A stretch of 64,000 bases of DNA, taken from Pseudomonas sp. QS1027 (GTDB lineage Bacteria > Pseudomonadota > Gammaproteobacteria > Pseudomonadales > Pseudomonadaceae). The translations under genes and the position numbers were made by a program. Positions 53,726-62,355 of the stretch are shown here, piece by piece; the stretch's first letter is position 1, and each line of letters begins with the position of its first letter. The stretch lies in contig NZ_PHSU01000032.1 in assembly GCF_002814235.1 (NCBI RefSeq), forward strand, positions 39,097-103,096. The letters run 5' to 3'. The notes beneath the pieces are model-generated. The model ran no database searches and was not told the DNA's origin. It saw only the letters and a program-made list of their open reading frames with translations.

Positions 53726-54856
53726 TCAGAGCGATGGTTCAACGAGATCGAGTCCGAATACGCCATAGCGTTTGGTCCGACGCATGCCCAGGTTGCGTGC
53801 CAGCACATAGCTGGAAGGGTTGCGGTCATCGATCCACATGGTGTCCACGCGGCTAAAGCGCGGTTCGGCATAACGCACGATCTCTTCGCCGATCAACCGG
53901 CCCAGGCCACTGCCCTGCACGGTGGGATCGGCGCCGATCAGCGCGATCACCGCACCTTCGACGCTACGTCTGTAATGGCCCAGCTTGAACAGGTCGAACA
54001 GCCCCAGGCTGCCCTTGAGCTTGTCGAGGATCTGGTTGAGGTCCGGCAGGATCAGGAAAAACGCCACGGCGCGGCCCTCCAGCTCGATCAGCTTGATGCC
54101 CTCCAGGTCAATGAAGGTCTTGATGCTGTCGATCTGGAACTTGAAGCTCGCCGCGGAAATCGGCGCCACCTCGTAGTTCGCGGCGAAGGCACTGTTGAAC
54201 AGGCAACGGACTTCATCGAGGTTGCCACGCAGATCGGCGCGGGTGGCGGTACGTACGCTGAACTGGCTGCCCGGCATTACCCGGTCGCTGCGGTTGGCCT
54301 TGCGCCGGACTTTGTACTGGTCGGCGGTCACACCGTAGGTGCTGAAGGTAAAGGCCAGTTCGAAACCCAGTTGCTTGAGGGTGTCGGCGTACCAGAGCGG
54401 GTTGTAGGTCTGCAGCAGCGTCGGTGCGCGTCCGTCGATGTTCTCCAGCAGCAACGCCGCATCCTGGGTCGAGGTGTAGCTGTAGGGGCCCAGCAGGCGC
54501 GACTTGCCGCGTGCCTTGGCCCAGTTGCCGACGGCTTCGAACAAAGCCTCGGCCACGGCGGGGTCCGGTGCGACCTCGAAGAAACCGAAGAACACGTGCT
54601 CATCGCCAAACCGCTCGTTGTAGGCGGCATGGATACTCACGCTGATCCGGCCCTGCACTTGTCCCTGGGCATCCAGCGCGAGGAAATGCTCGATCTCGGC
54701 CTCACGGAAAAACGGGTTGTGCCGTGGCGAAAGCATCCGCTTCATGTCACTGCGCAACGGCGCAATCCACAGCGGGTCATCGGCATACAGCCGGAACGGC
54801 AATTCGATGAACTGCTTCAGGCGCTTGGCGCTGTCGACTACTTGAACGGCAATCAT
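53726..54856 (-). CDS. GNAT-fold N-acyltransferase-like protein
   Basis: A 376-residue protein. The N-terminal part, FIELPFRLYADDPLWIAPLR then NPFFREAEIEHFLAL, and the acyl-CoA pyrophosphate-binding loop Q314GSGLGR320 identify a two-domain GNAT family annotated only as N-acetyltransferase in genomes. The bacterial ceramide synthase of Caulobacter is also a GNAT-type protein of this size, so N-acylation of a long-chain amine is a reasonable hypothesis here. The start overlaps the SRPBCC stop by 4 bp. Confidence 0.72.
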   Translation of the reverse strand: MIAVQVVDSAKRLKQFIELPFRLYADDPLWIAPLRSDMKRMLSPRHNPFFREAEIEHFLALDAQGQVQGRISVSIHAAYNERFGDEHVFFGFFEVAPDPAVAEALFEAVGNWAKARGKSRLLGPYSYTSTQDAALLLENIDGRAPTLLQTYNPLWYADTLKQLGFELAFTFSTYGVTADQYKVRRKANRSDRVMPGSQFSVRTATRADLRGNLDEVRCLFNSAFAANYEVAPISAASFKFQIDSIKTFIDLEGIKLIELEGRAVAFFLILPDLNQILDKLKGSLGLFDLFKLGHYRRSVEGAVIALIGADPTVQGSGLGRLIGEEIVRYAEPRFSRVDTMWIDDRNPSSYVLARNLGMRRTKRYGVFGLDLVEPSL

Positions 54857-55305
54857 GCGATGTCCAACAGCTGTTGCATGTTCCGATGACGCGCCTCGAA
54901 GATGCGGTTCATATAGGCATTGACGAACAGCCGCTCCAGCAGCGCACCGCCAATGGCCCGGTAGGTGACACGGTCGGTGTAGAGCGTGCCGCCCTCGGCA
55001 GCCTCGACCAAATGCTCATGGCGAAAGGCACTGAGCGGCCCCTTGATCATCTCGTCGATGAAGTGCTGGTTGTCCTTGACCTCACGAATGCGCACGGTCC
55101 AGTTGGCCGGGATAAAACCGAACATCCAGTGCCGGAAGCGGAACTCGCGCCCCTGCTCGATGCGCAGGTCGGCGATATCGATCTTGCCCAGCGGCGTGAC
55201 CCGCTCCGGGAAAATCTTCGGGAAGTTGGCGCCTTCCAGGCAAAAATCGAACACTTCGGCGCAACTGCGCCCTTTGATCAACGTGGTCTTTTCCAATACG
55301 GGCAT
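54853..55305 (-). CDS. SRPBCC/polyketide-cyclase-like protein
   Basis: A 150-residue START-like protein (MPVLEKTTLIKGRSCAEVFD, then GREFRFRHWMFGFIPANWTV). The helix-grip fold binds hydrophobic ligands; relatives include aromatase/cyclases and coenzyme-Q carrier COQ10. It may hold the acyl or amine intermediate. The start at 55305 marks the conserved domain; a longer upstream frame would overlap the fusion gene. Confidence 0.8.
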   Translation of the reverse strand: MPVLEKTTLIKGRSCAEVFDFCLEGANFPKIFPERVTPLGKIDIADLRIEQGREFRFRHWMFGFIPANWTVRIREVKDNQHFIDEMIKGPLSAFRHEHLVEAAEGGTLYTDRVTYRAIGGALLERLFVNAYMNRIFEARHRNMQQLLDIA

Positions 55306-55321
55306 GTGAGGTGCTCTCTCT

Positions 55322-57931
55322 TCAGATGGGTTCGGCAACCGGTTGGAAACGTTCGGCGTAACGCTGCCAGGCCTGTGGGTCCAAGGCTTTGTCAAAACTG
55401 CGCAAGCCCGCCAGCTTGAAACCGTGGCGTCCCGCCAGGCCCTCGATCAGCTCCAGGTCGTCATTGCTCAGGTCCAGCCCGAGGCTCGCATGACGCCATT
55501 CGCCTTCGAGGGCAAGCATCATGGTCTCGGCCATGCAAGCGTAGGCCAGGTCGTCGGGGATCCCGTAGCGCGAACCCAGTCGCGCAGCGCCCGGCATCTC
55601 GACAATGCCACCGTCGAGCACCAGGACATCGGGCCGGCGAGCGGCGATGTCCTGGCTGACATTGGCCGGTCGCGAGATGTCGCAAAGGATGGTGCCGACG
55701 GCGATATCGTCGGCGCTGATGAAACGCTCGGCGCTGTTGGTGGCGATCAATACCAGATCGGCATCCGCCAGCGACTGCTGGACATCGTTGCTCCACTTGA
55801 GCGGCGTCCGGCTGCCGTTTTCGTCCAGCAACACACGGCCCAGCTCAGTGGCATCCTGGCCTTCCAGACGCAGGGCAATTCGCGCCAGGACACTGCCTTC
55901 TGCCGCCACGCTCTGCGCGCCATAGGCCACCAGTTGGGTGATCACCGAGGCGAAGCGCGGCGTGTTGAAGCGTGCGCTCTTGGGATTGCCGACCAGGGTC
56001 AGTTGGCCGGCCTGGCCGGCGATCAGCCGGGCGATGGCCGAACCGATACTGCCCGTGGCACCGATGACCGCGACGCGCATATCCTGCATGCGCCGCCCCG
56101 TCAGGTGCACCGCACGACAGGCAGCCTCGACCGCCGTGAGCAAGGTGTAGGTGTTGCCGGTGGTCAGAGGGATGCCTTTGTCCAGCAGGCGCAGGCCGCC
56201 GCCGGTGACGATCGAGGTATGTCCGCCCAGGCCCACCAGTTTGGCGCCGCGCCCCTTGGCCATGTCGATGGCCTGGCCGATCAGGGCACAGGACTCTTCC
56301 ACCGGCATCGCCGCCATCTGCGCCGCCGAACGCGGCACCATGATCAGGTCACCGCTGACCTTGCGCCCGGTGGCCGGCGAAGTCAGTTCGACCGTGGAGA
56401 CGAAAAACGGATCGAGCAGCGGGTTGAGGCGCTCCTCGAGCAGTTGCAGGGAATGGCGCGAGTAATGACTGAGGCTTTCATCGAACTCGGCGTAGTTCTC
56501 CAGTTCCAGCGGATGCAGGATAAAGGCGAAATGATTGTCGGCGACCGGCTCGTCGAAGCGCGCCACATGCAAGGGCAGGCCCCGGGCGCCAGGGAAACCG
56601 GCCTCGGCTTCCAGCAGATGCGCGAGCAATGTGCCGGTGCGCCCTTCGGCCACCAGTTGCAGGGTCCGCGCCAGGGCTTGCAGGAAGTGTTCGCACTCGG
56701 CACGCCCGGCAATCAATGGCGGCTCTACGCGCATGACGCTGGCGCCATTGAGCGTCGGGGCCACGCGTACACCTTCGACATTCAACAGGTAGCTGGCCAG
56801 CACCGGGACCAGGCTTTCCTGTTCGCCCATGATGCCGGTGAAACCGCCGTGAAACTGCGGGTAATGACTACGGTCGAGGGTGAACTCGATACCGATCAGG
56901 TAACCGGCGCCCCGCACCTCGCGGATGAACGTCGGGTAACGCTGCGCCAGCGCCTGCAGTTGCTCCAGCAGATAGGCACCATTGTCCCGGACGCCGTCCA
57001 GCAACTCAGGCTGGTCGCGCAACAGGTCCAATACTTTCAGGCCGATACGGCAGGCCAGGGTGTTGCCGCCAAAGGTCGAGGAGTGTTTGTTCTGGAAGTC
57101 TTCGCTGTAGGCGTTGTCAGCCAGCAGGCAGGCACCGATCGGCATGACGCCACCGCCCAGGGCCTTGGCCAGCAGCAGGCAGTCGGCCTGCACGCCTTCG
57201 CTGGCGAAGAGCTTGCCGGTCCGCCCGAGCCCGGTCTGCACTTCGTCGATGATCAACAACGTGCCGTGGCGATCACAGGCCGAACGAACAGCCTGGAGGT
57301 AATCGGCTGGCGGCAGGTTGATGCCGCCCTCGCCCTGGATCGGCTCGACGATGATCGCCGCATAGGCTCCCGGATAGCGCTGCAATTGCGCCTCGATGGC
57401 CTGGATGTCGCCGTAATCGACAAAGTCGAAACCCGGCAGCGGCGCCTGGAAACCTTCCTGGTATTTATCCGAACCCGTGGCGGACAACGCGCCCAGGGTC
57501 TTGCCGTGAAAGCTCTGATGGGTCGACAGGATGCGCTTGCGACCGGTCTTCACCAGACAGGCTTTCAACGCCGCTTCGACCGTCTCCGCCCCGCTGTTCT
57601 GGAAGGTCACGCTGCGGTACTTGCCCGGTGCCAGCTCCAGCAGGCGTTGGGCCAACAGGCCGCTGGCGGCCAGGCACGACGGCTGGACGAAGATCGGCTC
57701 GCGGCTGTGCTGGAAGCTCGCCAGCTCCGCCAGCAACACATCAGGGCTATGCCCGAAGGGCAGCGCCCCATAGGCGCCGAGGAAATCCAGATAGGCCTTC
57801 CCTGCCGCGTCATAGAGATGACAGCCCTCACCACGGACAAAGGTCTTGTCGAGCCCGACCCGGCGGATCAACTCGCCGATGGCCGGGTTGACATGCTGTT
57901 CGAAGGGACTGATTTCTTGCCAGCGGCTCAT
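55322..57931 (-). CDS. Class III aminotransferase::acyl-ACP reductase fusion (TamH-like)
   Basis: An 869-residue bifunctional enzyme. Residues 1-430 are a fold-type I class III aminotransferase with the PLP-binding lysine K256 (CLLLAKALGGG) and IIDEVQTGLGRTGK. Residues about 455-869 match the cyanobacterial acyl-ACP reductase (AAR) family: LVGLGGHTSIVTGG, the Rossmann loop GATGSIG at 624-630, and a likely catalytic C750 in TILCDISRPANV. Together they can reduce an acyl-ACP to the aldehyde and transaminate it to a primary amine in one polypeptide. TamH in tambjamine biosynthesis has the same logic. It overlaps the desaturase gene by 4 bp. Confidence 0.85.
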   Translation of the reverse strand: MSRWQEISPFEQHVNPAIGELIRRVGLDKTFVRGEGCHLYDAAGKAYLDFLGAYGALPFGHSPDVLLAELASFQHSREPIFVQPSCLAASGLLAQRLLELAPGKYRSVTFQNSGAETVEAALKACLVKTGRKRILSTHQSFHGKTLGALSATGSDKYQEGFQAPLPGFDFVDYGDIQAIEAQLQRYPGAYAAIIVEPIQGEGGINLPPADYLQAVRSACDRHGTLLIIDEVQTGLGRTGKLFASEGVQADCLLLAKALGGGVMPIGACLLADNAYSEDFQNKHSSTFGGNTLACRIGLKVLDLLRDQPELLDGVRDNGAYLLEQLQALAQRYPTFIREVRGAGYLIGIEFTLDRSHYPQFHGGFTGIMGEQESLVPVLASYLLNVEGVRVAPTLNGASVMRVEPPLIAGRAECEHFLQALARTLQLVAEGRTGTLLAHLLEAEAGFPGARGLPLHVARFDEPVADNHFAFILHPLELENYAEFDESLSHYSRHSLQLLEERLNPLLDPFFVSTVELTSPATGRKVSGDLIMVPRSAAQMAAMPVEESCALIGQAIDMAKGRGAKLVGLGGHTSIVTGGGLRLLDKGIPLTTGNTYTLLTAVEAACRAVHLTGRRMQDMRVAVIGATGSIGSAIARLIAGQAGQLTLVGNPKSARFNTPRFASVITQLVAYGAQSVAAEGSVLARIALRLEGQDATELGRVLLDENGSRTPLKWSNDVQQSLADADLVLIATNSAERFISADDIAVGTILCDISRPANVSQDIAARRPDVLVLDGGIVEMPGAARLGSRYGIPDDLAYACMAETMMLALEGEWRHASLGLDLSNDDLELIEGLAGRHGFKLAGLRSFDKALDPQAWQRYAERFQPVAEPI

Positions 57932-58968
57932 GAAGGATTCTCTGTCGGGTAAGGAGTGGAAGTCGGTGCCGGGTGCGCCGCGGCGGTCTGCCGGTACAGG
58001 TCGGCGGCCGCGCCGTCTGCCGCCATGACCCGGTCATGGGCGGTCTTGAGCGCGTGATAAGGCAACGCCGGGAACAGGTGGTGCATCGCGTGATAACGCT
58101 GGCTCAGGGGTTCGAGCAACTCGATCCAGCCGCCCTGGCGGGCATGGGTGGTGGAATCGCTCAATTGCCACTGCAACGAGACAGGATGGCCGGGCGAGGC
58201 GTAGCGGTGCGCCAGCCAGGTGCGGAACATATTGATGAACAGCACCCCGTAGATCACCGCCAGGAACCAGCCGATCCGGCTCCAGGGGAGTAACGTCGTG
58301 CCCGCAGTGGCGACCAATGCCCAGGCATACAAACTGGTCAGGCCTTCGAGCATGCGGTTGTACGTCTGGCTGGCGGACAGCCGCGCCGGGTTGTTACGGT
58401 AGGCGGCATGCAAGGTCACCGCGCTGTAGCGTTCGACCACCACCCGGCGCAACGCCGGCACAAACCAGGACAGGGGACCTGCCAGGGCGAAGCGCACCCA
58501 CAGCAATAACGGGGTCAACAGTGTGCCCAACGCCAGCGTCGCCATGCTGCTGGCGAAGCGCCGCTCGAACGGCAGGTACTCCGGATCCTGGCGGGTGCCA
58601 TAACGCGCCAGCGTGTGATGGTCCATATGGCTGAGGTAGAGGAACGACGGCAGCAGCAAAGGGATGCCGCAGGTCAGGTTCCATGCCAGGTTGAATCCGC
58701 GCACCGCGCGCCGGGGCATATGACTGAGCTCATGGATAAACATCGCGCAGCGATACAGGGTGAACACCGCCACCGGGTAGCACCCGGCCTGAAGCCACGG
58801 ACCGGCCACCTCCAGCAGGGACAAGGATGCCCAGAACGCCGCGATGTTGACGCCGAAGTCCAGCCAGTAACGCCAGGGCTGATGACGGCGCAGATCGTCG
58901 ACCAGCGGCCGCAGGGACTCGATAAAGCCGCGCTCGCCCTGCCCGGCCGCTGCCGCCCCAGGGTTCAA
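57928..58968 (-). CDS. Membrane fatty acid desaturase
   Basis: A 346-residue integral membrane di-iron desaturase with the three His boxes: H79ELSH, H114MDHH and H293AMHH. No ATG or GTG fits; TTG at 58968 overlaps the TGA of the previous gene and has TGGAAG just upstream, so it is taken as the start. It would introduce a double bond or hydroxyl into the chain. The gene is the fourth of the operon. Confidence 0.85.
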   Translation of the reverse strand: MNPGAAAAGQGERGFIESLRPLVDDLRRHQPWRYWLDFGVNIAAFWASLSLLEVAGPWLQAGCYPVAVFTLYRCAMFIHELSHMPRRAVRGFNLAWNLTCGIPLLLPSFLYLSHMDHHTLARYGTRQDPEYLPFERRFASSMATLALGTLLTPLLLWVRFALAGPLSWFVPALRRVVVERYSAVTLHAAYRNNPARLSASQTYNRMLEGLTSLYAWALVATAGTTLLPWSRIGWFLAVIYGVLFINMFRTWLAHRYASPGHPVSLQWQLSDSTTHARQGGWIELLEPLSQRYHAMHHLFPALPYHALKTAHDRVMAADGAAADLYRQTAAAHPAPTSTPYPTENPS

Positions 58969-59993
58969 GGACGCTTCCAAATCACACCGTCCAGATAGAA
59001 GTGGTGGAGGACGACGATCAAGGGCAGCAGCCCGACCGAAGGCATTTCCAGGCTCAGCACCAACAGACTGGCCATCCCCAGGCTGGCGAACCAGATCCAG
59101 GGCCGCTCGCCCATCTGCCTGACCCAACGATGACCGGCGCCGAGAAGCCCCGACGGGACCGGCTGCTCACGGGTTCTGCGCAAGCCGGCCTGCACGGTCG
59201 AAGTGCAGACCAGGTGGTATTGCAAGGCATGGATGCTGGTACCGATCAGGATCAGCGCGTACAGGTCACCCACCAGCAGGTAGGCGGCGTTGTACAGTCC
59301 CAGGGAGACCGCCAGCATGACCAGCACGAACCTGGGCAAGGCCTCGCCACGCTGGCTCTGGCGCCATTGCATCCCGATAAAACGCAGGGTCACGAAGGCG
59401 AACACGGCATAGGCCAAGGCAGCCCAGATCGGATCGATCGGGGGCGTGGGGATGGTGATATTGGCAAAGGGCAGCGCCTGCCCGAAGAGCTGGTAGTCAC
59501 CGAAATGAAAGCCACCATGACTGATCCGGTACAGCAGCGGCGCGGCGAATCCAGCCAGCACCATCGCGCGAATCGGCGCGGTCGAGTGCTTGTAACCGGA
59601 CTTGCGCGCATACAGCGCGGCCACACCGAAGTGTTGCTTGCACACATGATACGGCTGCCAATACACCCAGATCGCCACCAGCCAGGCAAAGGCGCCGAAT
59701 GCATACAGCCCGAGACACAGGGCACTGATCAGCCCCAGGCTGGTCCAGAAACGCACCTTGTGCCGCCGGTACTCCAATGGCTCGGCGAGCAGCCGCACAT
59801 GAGTGTGCAGTACATGGGGGATATCCAGGAACAGGGCGAACAGCAAGGCCCCGATCAGAAAAGCCGGGCCGTGCAGGATCGCCAGCAACAAGGCCACGGA
59901 AATCAGCGGGCCACCGATCAGGATAGCCAGGGTGTCGGCCCTGGCACTGACGAACCAGCTGGCCGCTTTATTGGGAATACCGGACATGTTCAT
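58965..59993 (-). CDS. Unknown multi-histidine integral membrane protein
   Basis: A 342-residue protein with about eight to ten hydrophobic segments and histidine clusters arranged like a membrane di-iron enzyme: H60-V-L-H63-T-H65, H116...H121, H255...H260 and H330-H331-F-Y-L-D335. It is not a standard FA_desaturase, FA_hydroxylase or AlkB sequence by eye; I recognise only the C-terminal HHFYLDGVIWK pattern from uncharacterised proteins. Given its place between an ACP and a desaturase, an oxygenase acting on the lipid chain is inferred. Confidence 0.7.
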   Translation of the reverse strand: MNMSGIPNKAASWFVSARADTLAILIGGPLISVALLLAILHGPAFLIGALLFALFLDIPHVLHTHVRLLAEPLEYRRHKVRFWTSLGLISALCLGLYAFGAFAWLVAIWVYWQPYHVCKQHFGVAALYARKSGYKHSTAPIRAMVLAGFAAPLLYRISHGGFHFGDYQLFGQALPFANITIPTPPIDPIWAALAYAVFAFVTLRFIGMQWRQSQRGEALPRFVLVMLAVSLGLYNAAYLLVGDLYALILIGTSIHALQYHLVCTSTVQAGLRRTREQPVPSGLLGAGHRWVRQMGERPWIWFASLGMASLLVLSLEMPSVGLLPLIVVLHHFYLDGVIWKRP

Positions 59994-59999
59994 GCCCCC

Positions 60000-60266
60000 T
60001 CAGATGGCCGGAGACAGGTCGAACACATTCGCCCCTTCAAGCATTTGCGCCAGCTCGTGCAAGGTGGTCATGCCGTCGATGGGATCGGACGGAATGCTCA
60101 CCTCCAGCCGCCCGCGCAGCTCGGAGAGCAAGGTCAATTGGCTGAGGGAGTCGAGCCCAAGGTCGAGCAACGCATCATCGCGCTGCAACGGCATGCTGTT
60201 GAGGTGGGCCGGCAAAATGCCTTGCAGCGAAAGACTACGAATCGTCTGACAGATAACGTCGAACAC
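60000..60266 (-). CDS. Acyl carrier protein (first ACP, GTG start)
   Basis: An 88-residue ACP with phosphopantetheine site S40 in LLDLGLDSLSQL. The GTG at 60266 was chosen because AAGGAGCACCT is directly upstream and it gives a standard ACP length; a longer ATG frame would overlap the ligase gene. Adjacent to a fatty acyl-AMP ligase, it is the likely acceptor of the activated fatty acid. Confidence 0.88.
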   Translation of the reverse strand: MFDVICQTIRSLSLQGILPAHLNSMPLQRDDALLDLGLDSLSQLTLLSELRGRLEVSIPSDPIDGMTTLHELAQMLEGANVFDLSPAI

Positions 60267-60307
60267 AGGTGCTCCTTGCACGCAGGCAATCCATGCGGCT
60301 AAGTGGG

Positions 60308-62008
60308 TTAGATGGAAAGAGGGCTCGGGGTCGCGGCAGCGCTGCTCAATTCGCCGCTGAGATAGCGTCGACACAAGGCCTGGCGCTGGATCTTGCCACT
60401 GGTGGTCCTGGGGAAATCCGCGCGCCGGATCAGCACCAGGTCATCGACCTGGACACCCGCGTGCCGGACTGCCGTACGTGCCACCTCGCGACGCAGATCG
60501 TCCAGCTCGCGTCCGGCCAGCGCGTTGCTCGCCATGACCACCACCACGCTCTCCCTGGCCAGGCGGCCGTCGATGCAGGAAAAGGCGGCGACCGACCCCG
60601 CGGCCAGTCCGAGGGTGCTTTCAAGGGCCCACTCGATGATCTGCGGGCTGACATTGACGCCGGCGCGGGTGATGAGGTCCTTGGTCCGTCCGGTGATATA
60701 GATTTCGTTGTCGAGCAGGAAGCCCAGGTCGCCGGTGCTGTACCAGTCGTTGTCCTGGTGGCGGACCGGCTCGACCTTCAGGTACTGGCTGATCACCGAA
60801 GCCCCGCGAATCTCGATATGCCCCAGGCTGCCCTCGCCCAATGCGAGCCCGTGCTCATCGGCAACGCGCAACTCGACCCCATCGACCACCTGGCCATTGC
60901 CCAGGTAAGCGGCGGCACCCGCTGCCCCCTCGCTCAACTCGATGACCTCTCCGAGCGCATGCAAGGCCCGGGTATCCAGCCAACGTACACGTAGCGGCTG
61001 CCCCGGCGGGTTGAGTGAAACCGCCACCACGGCTTCGGCCATGCCATAGGCCGGTTGCACCACCCCGGACCGCAGGCCATGAGGAGCGAAGGCGGTTTCG
61101 AACTGCCGCAGATGGTCATGGAAGACCGGCTCGGCACCGACCCAGGCATAACGCCAGGCGGACAGATCCAGTTCACCGTCACGTACACGCCCCGCCAGAC
61201 GATTGAGCAAGGCAAAGGCCGAGGTCGGCGCGGGTGACAAGGTGCCTTTGTAGTGCGATAGCGCCTGCAACCAGGCGAGCGGCTGCCGGGAAAACTCACG
61301 TGTCGGCATCAGGACCAGATCGATACCGCACCACCAGGCCAGGGTGATCGCCGACAGGCCCATGTCGTGGTGCAACGGCAACCAACTGACCATCCGGTCC
61401 TGCGGGCTGACCCCGACGCGCTCGGCAATCGCCTGGCAATTGGCGCTGAGCATGGCCTGGCTGATGCACACCGCCTTGGGCATGCCGGTGCTACCGGAAG
61501 TGAACTGCAGAATGGCCAGGTCGGCGGGGACACAACGCGCCGGCTTATGCAGCGCTTGCACGGCGCCCTGCGCTTCGCCCAGGGCGACATCCGTCAGGAG
61601 TCGACTCGCCCACTCGTGGGGCAACTGCTGCTGAATCGGCTCACTGCAGAGAATCAGGGCCGGCTCGATCAGCTCAAGCATGGCACTCAAGCGGCCGTCA
61701 TCAAGCTTGCCGGAGGATGCGCCCAATTCATGGGGCAGCAGGGAAATGGCCAGGCCTTCGGCCCAGGCTGCCAGCACCATCGACAGCACGCCAAAGCTGG
61801 ACGCCAAGGCAATGGCCACCACCTGCCCACGCTGGAGGGCCCGTTGACGCAGCACGCTGCGCACCCGTCCAACGCGGTCGAGTAACTCGGAATGATTGAT
61901 CGAGACAGCCGCATCCTGCGTCAGAACGGTCGTCTGGCGAGAATGAGAATTGATCAGGAATTTATCGCACAAGCACAAACAGGTAGGCTGGACTATTCCG
62001 TTAGCCAT
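60308..62008 (-). CDS. Fatty acyl-AMP ligase (ANL superfamily)
   Basis: A 566-residue adenylate-forming enzyme with the P-loop FTSGSTGMPKA (169-179), YSTGDLG, and the catalytic lysine K539 in RTTSGKIQRQ. The shape and the ACP neighbour fit the FAAL group, which activates free fatty acids and loads them on ACP rather than CoA. It is the first gene of the 15-gene operon; AAGGAGCG lies upstream of the ATG. Confidence 0.87.
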   Translation of the reverse strand: MANGIVQPTCLCLCDKFLINSHSRQTTVLTQDAAVSINHSELLDRVGRVRSVLRQRALQRGQVVAIALASSFGVLSMVLAAWAEGLAISLLPHELGASSGKLDDGRLSAMLELIEPALILCSEPIQQQLPHEWASRLLTDVALGEAQGAVQALHKPARCVPADLAILQFTSGSTGMPKAVCISQAMLSANCQAIAERVGVSPQDRMVSWLPLHHDMGLSAITLAWWCGIDLVLMPTREFSRQPLAWLQALSHYKGTLSPAPTSAFALLNRLAGRVRDGELDLSAWRYAWVGAEPVFHDHLRQFETAFAPHGLRSGVVQPAYGMAEAVVAVSLNPPGQPLRVRWLDTRALHALGEVIELSEGAAGAAAYLGNGQVVDGVELRVADEHGLALGEGSLGHIEIRGASVISQYLKVEPVRHQDNDWYSTGDLGFLLDNEIYITGRTKDLITRAGVNVSPQIIEWALESTLGLAAGSVAAFSCIDGRLARESVVVVMASNALAGRELDDLRREVARTAVRHAGVQVDDLVLIRRADFPRTTSGKIQRQALCRRYLSGELSSAAATPSPLSI

Positions 62009-62037
62009 TTTTTGTCGCTCCTTGACACAGGCGGCGC

Positions 62038-62066
62038 AATCTACAGATTGTCCGACAATAGGTCAA
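62038..62066 (-). promoter_or_regulatory. Promoter of the lipid operon with palindromic operator in the spacer
   Basis: On the minus strand TTGACC (62066-62061) and TAGATT (62043-62038) are separated by 17 bp. The spacer contains the perfect palindrome ATTGTC-C-GACAAT (62047-62059), which fits the TNGTNNNACNA form of FadR-subfamily GntR operators. A repressor there would block RNA polymerase. The rest of the 347-bp gap (62009-62355) shows no gene. Confidence 0.6.
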
Positions 62067-62355
62067 TATGGCTTTTCAATGTCACCAAAAAATAATGACT
62101 GATGGGTCACGACTCCCAAAGCGGGACAAAACACCGATTGCAGATTGCACTCAGGTCTGAGAGTCGCTTCTCAGAATGGAACGGGCCAGGTGGTTATCAT
62201 GTCGGGCCGCCGATATGGGCGGCTCGAAAGGTGCCCGGAACCGTCGCGGCGGCGAGGCAACCTCAACACTATTGGCCATGTTGGCGGGGCGCGCTTCCTG
62301 AACACCCAGGCAGCGTATCCAGGGAGTGCTTTCCCGCTCATCAAAGGAACGAGAT

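Noticed and set aside
55343..57952. An 869-codon plus-strand frame antisense to the aminotransferase/reductase fusion
   Set aside because: It mirrors the real gene because of high third-position GC; its composition (Gln, His, Arg, Gly rich) fits no family. The same applies to the long antisense frames at 5544-7382, 32531-34399, 50715-53045 and 53024-54889.
45881..62008. Polyyne biosynthesis cluster
   Set aside because: FAAL, ACP and a desaturase are shared with polyyne loci, but those carry several desaturases and a thioesterase. Here there is one typical desaturase and an aminating terminal enzyme.
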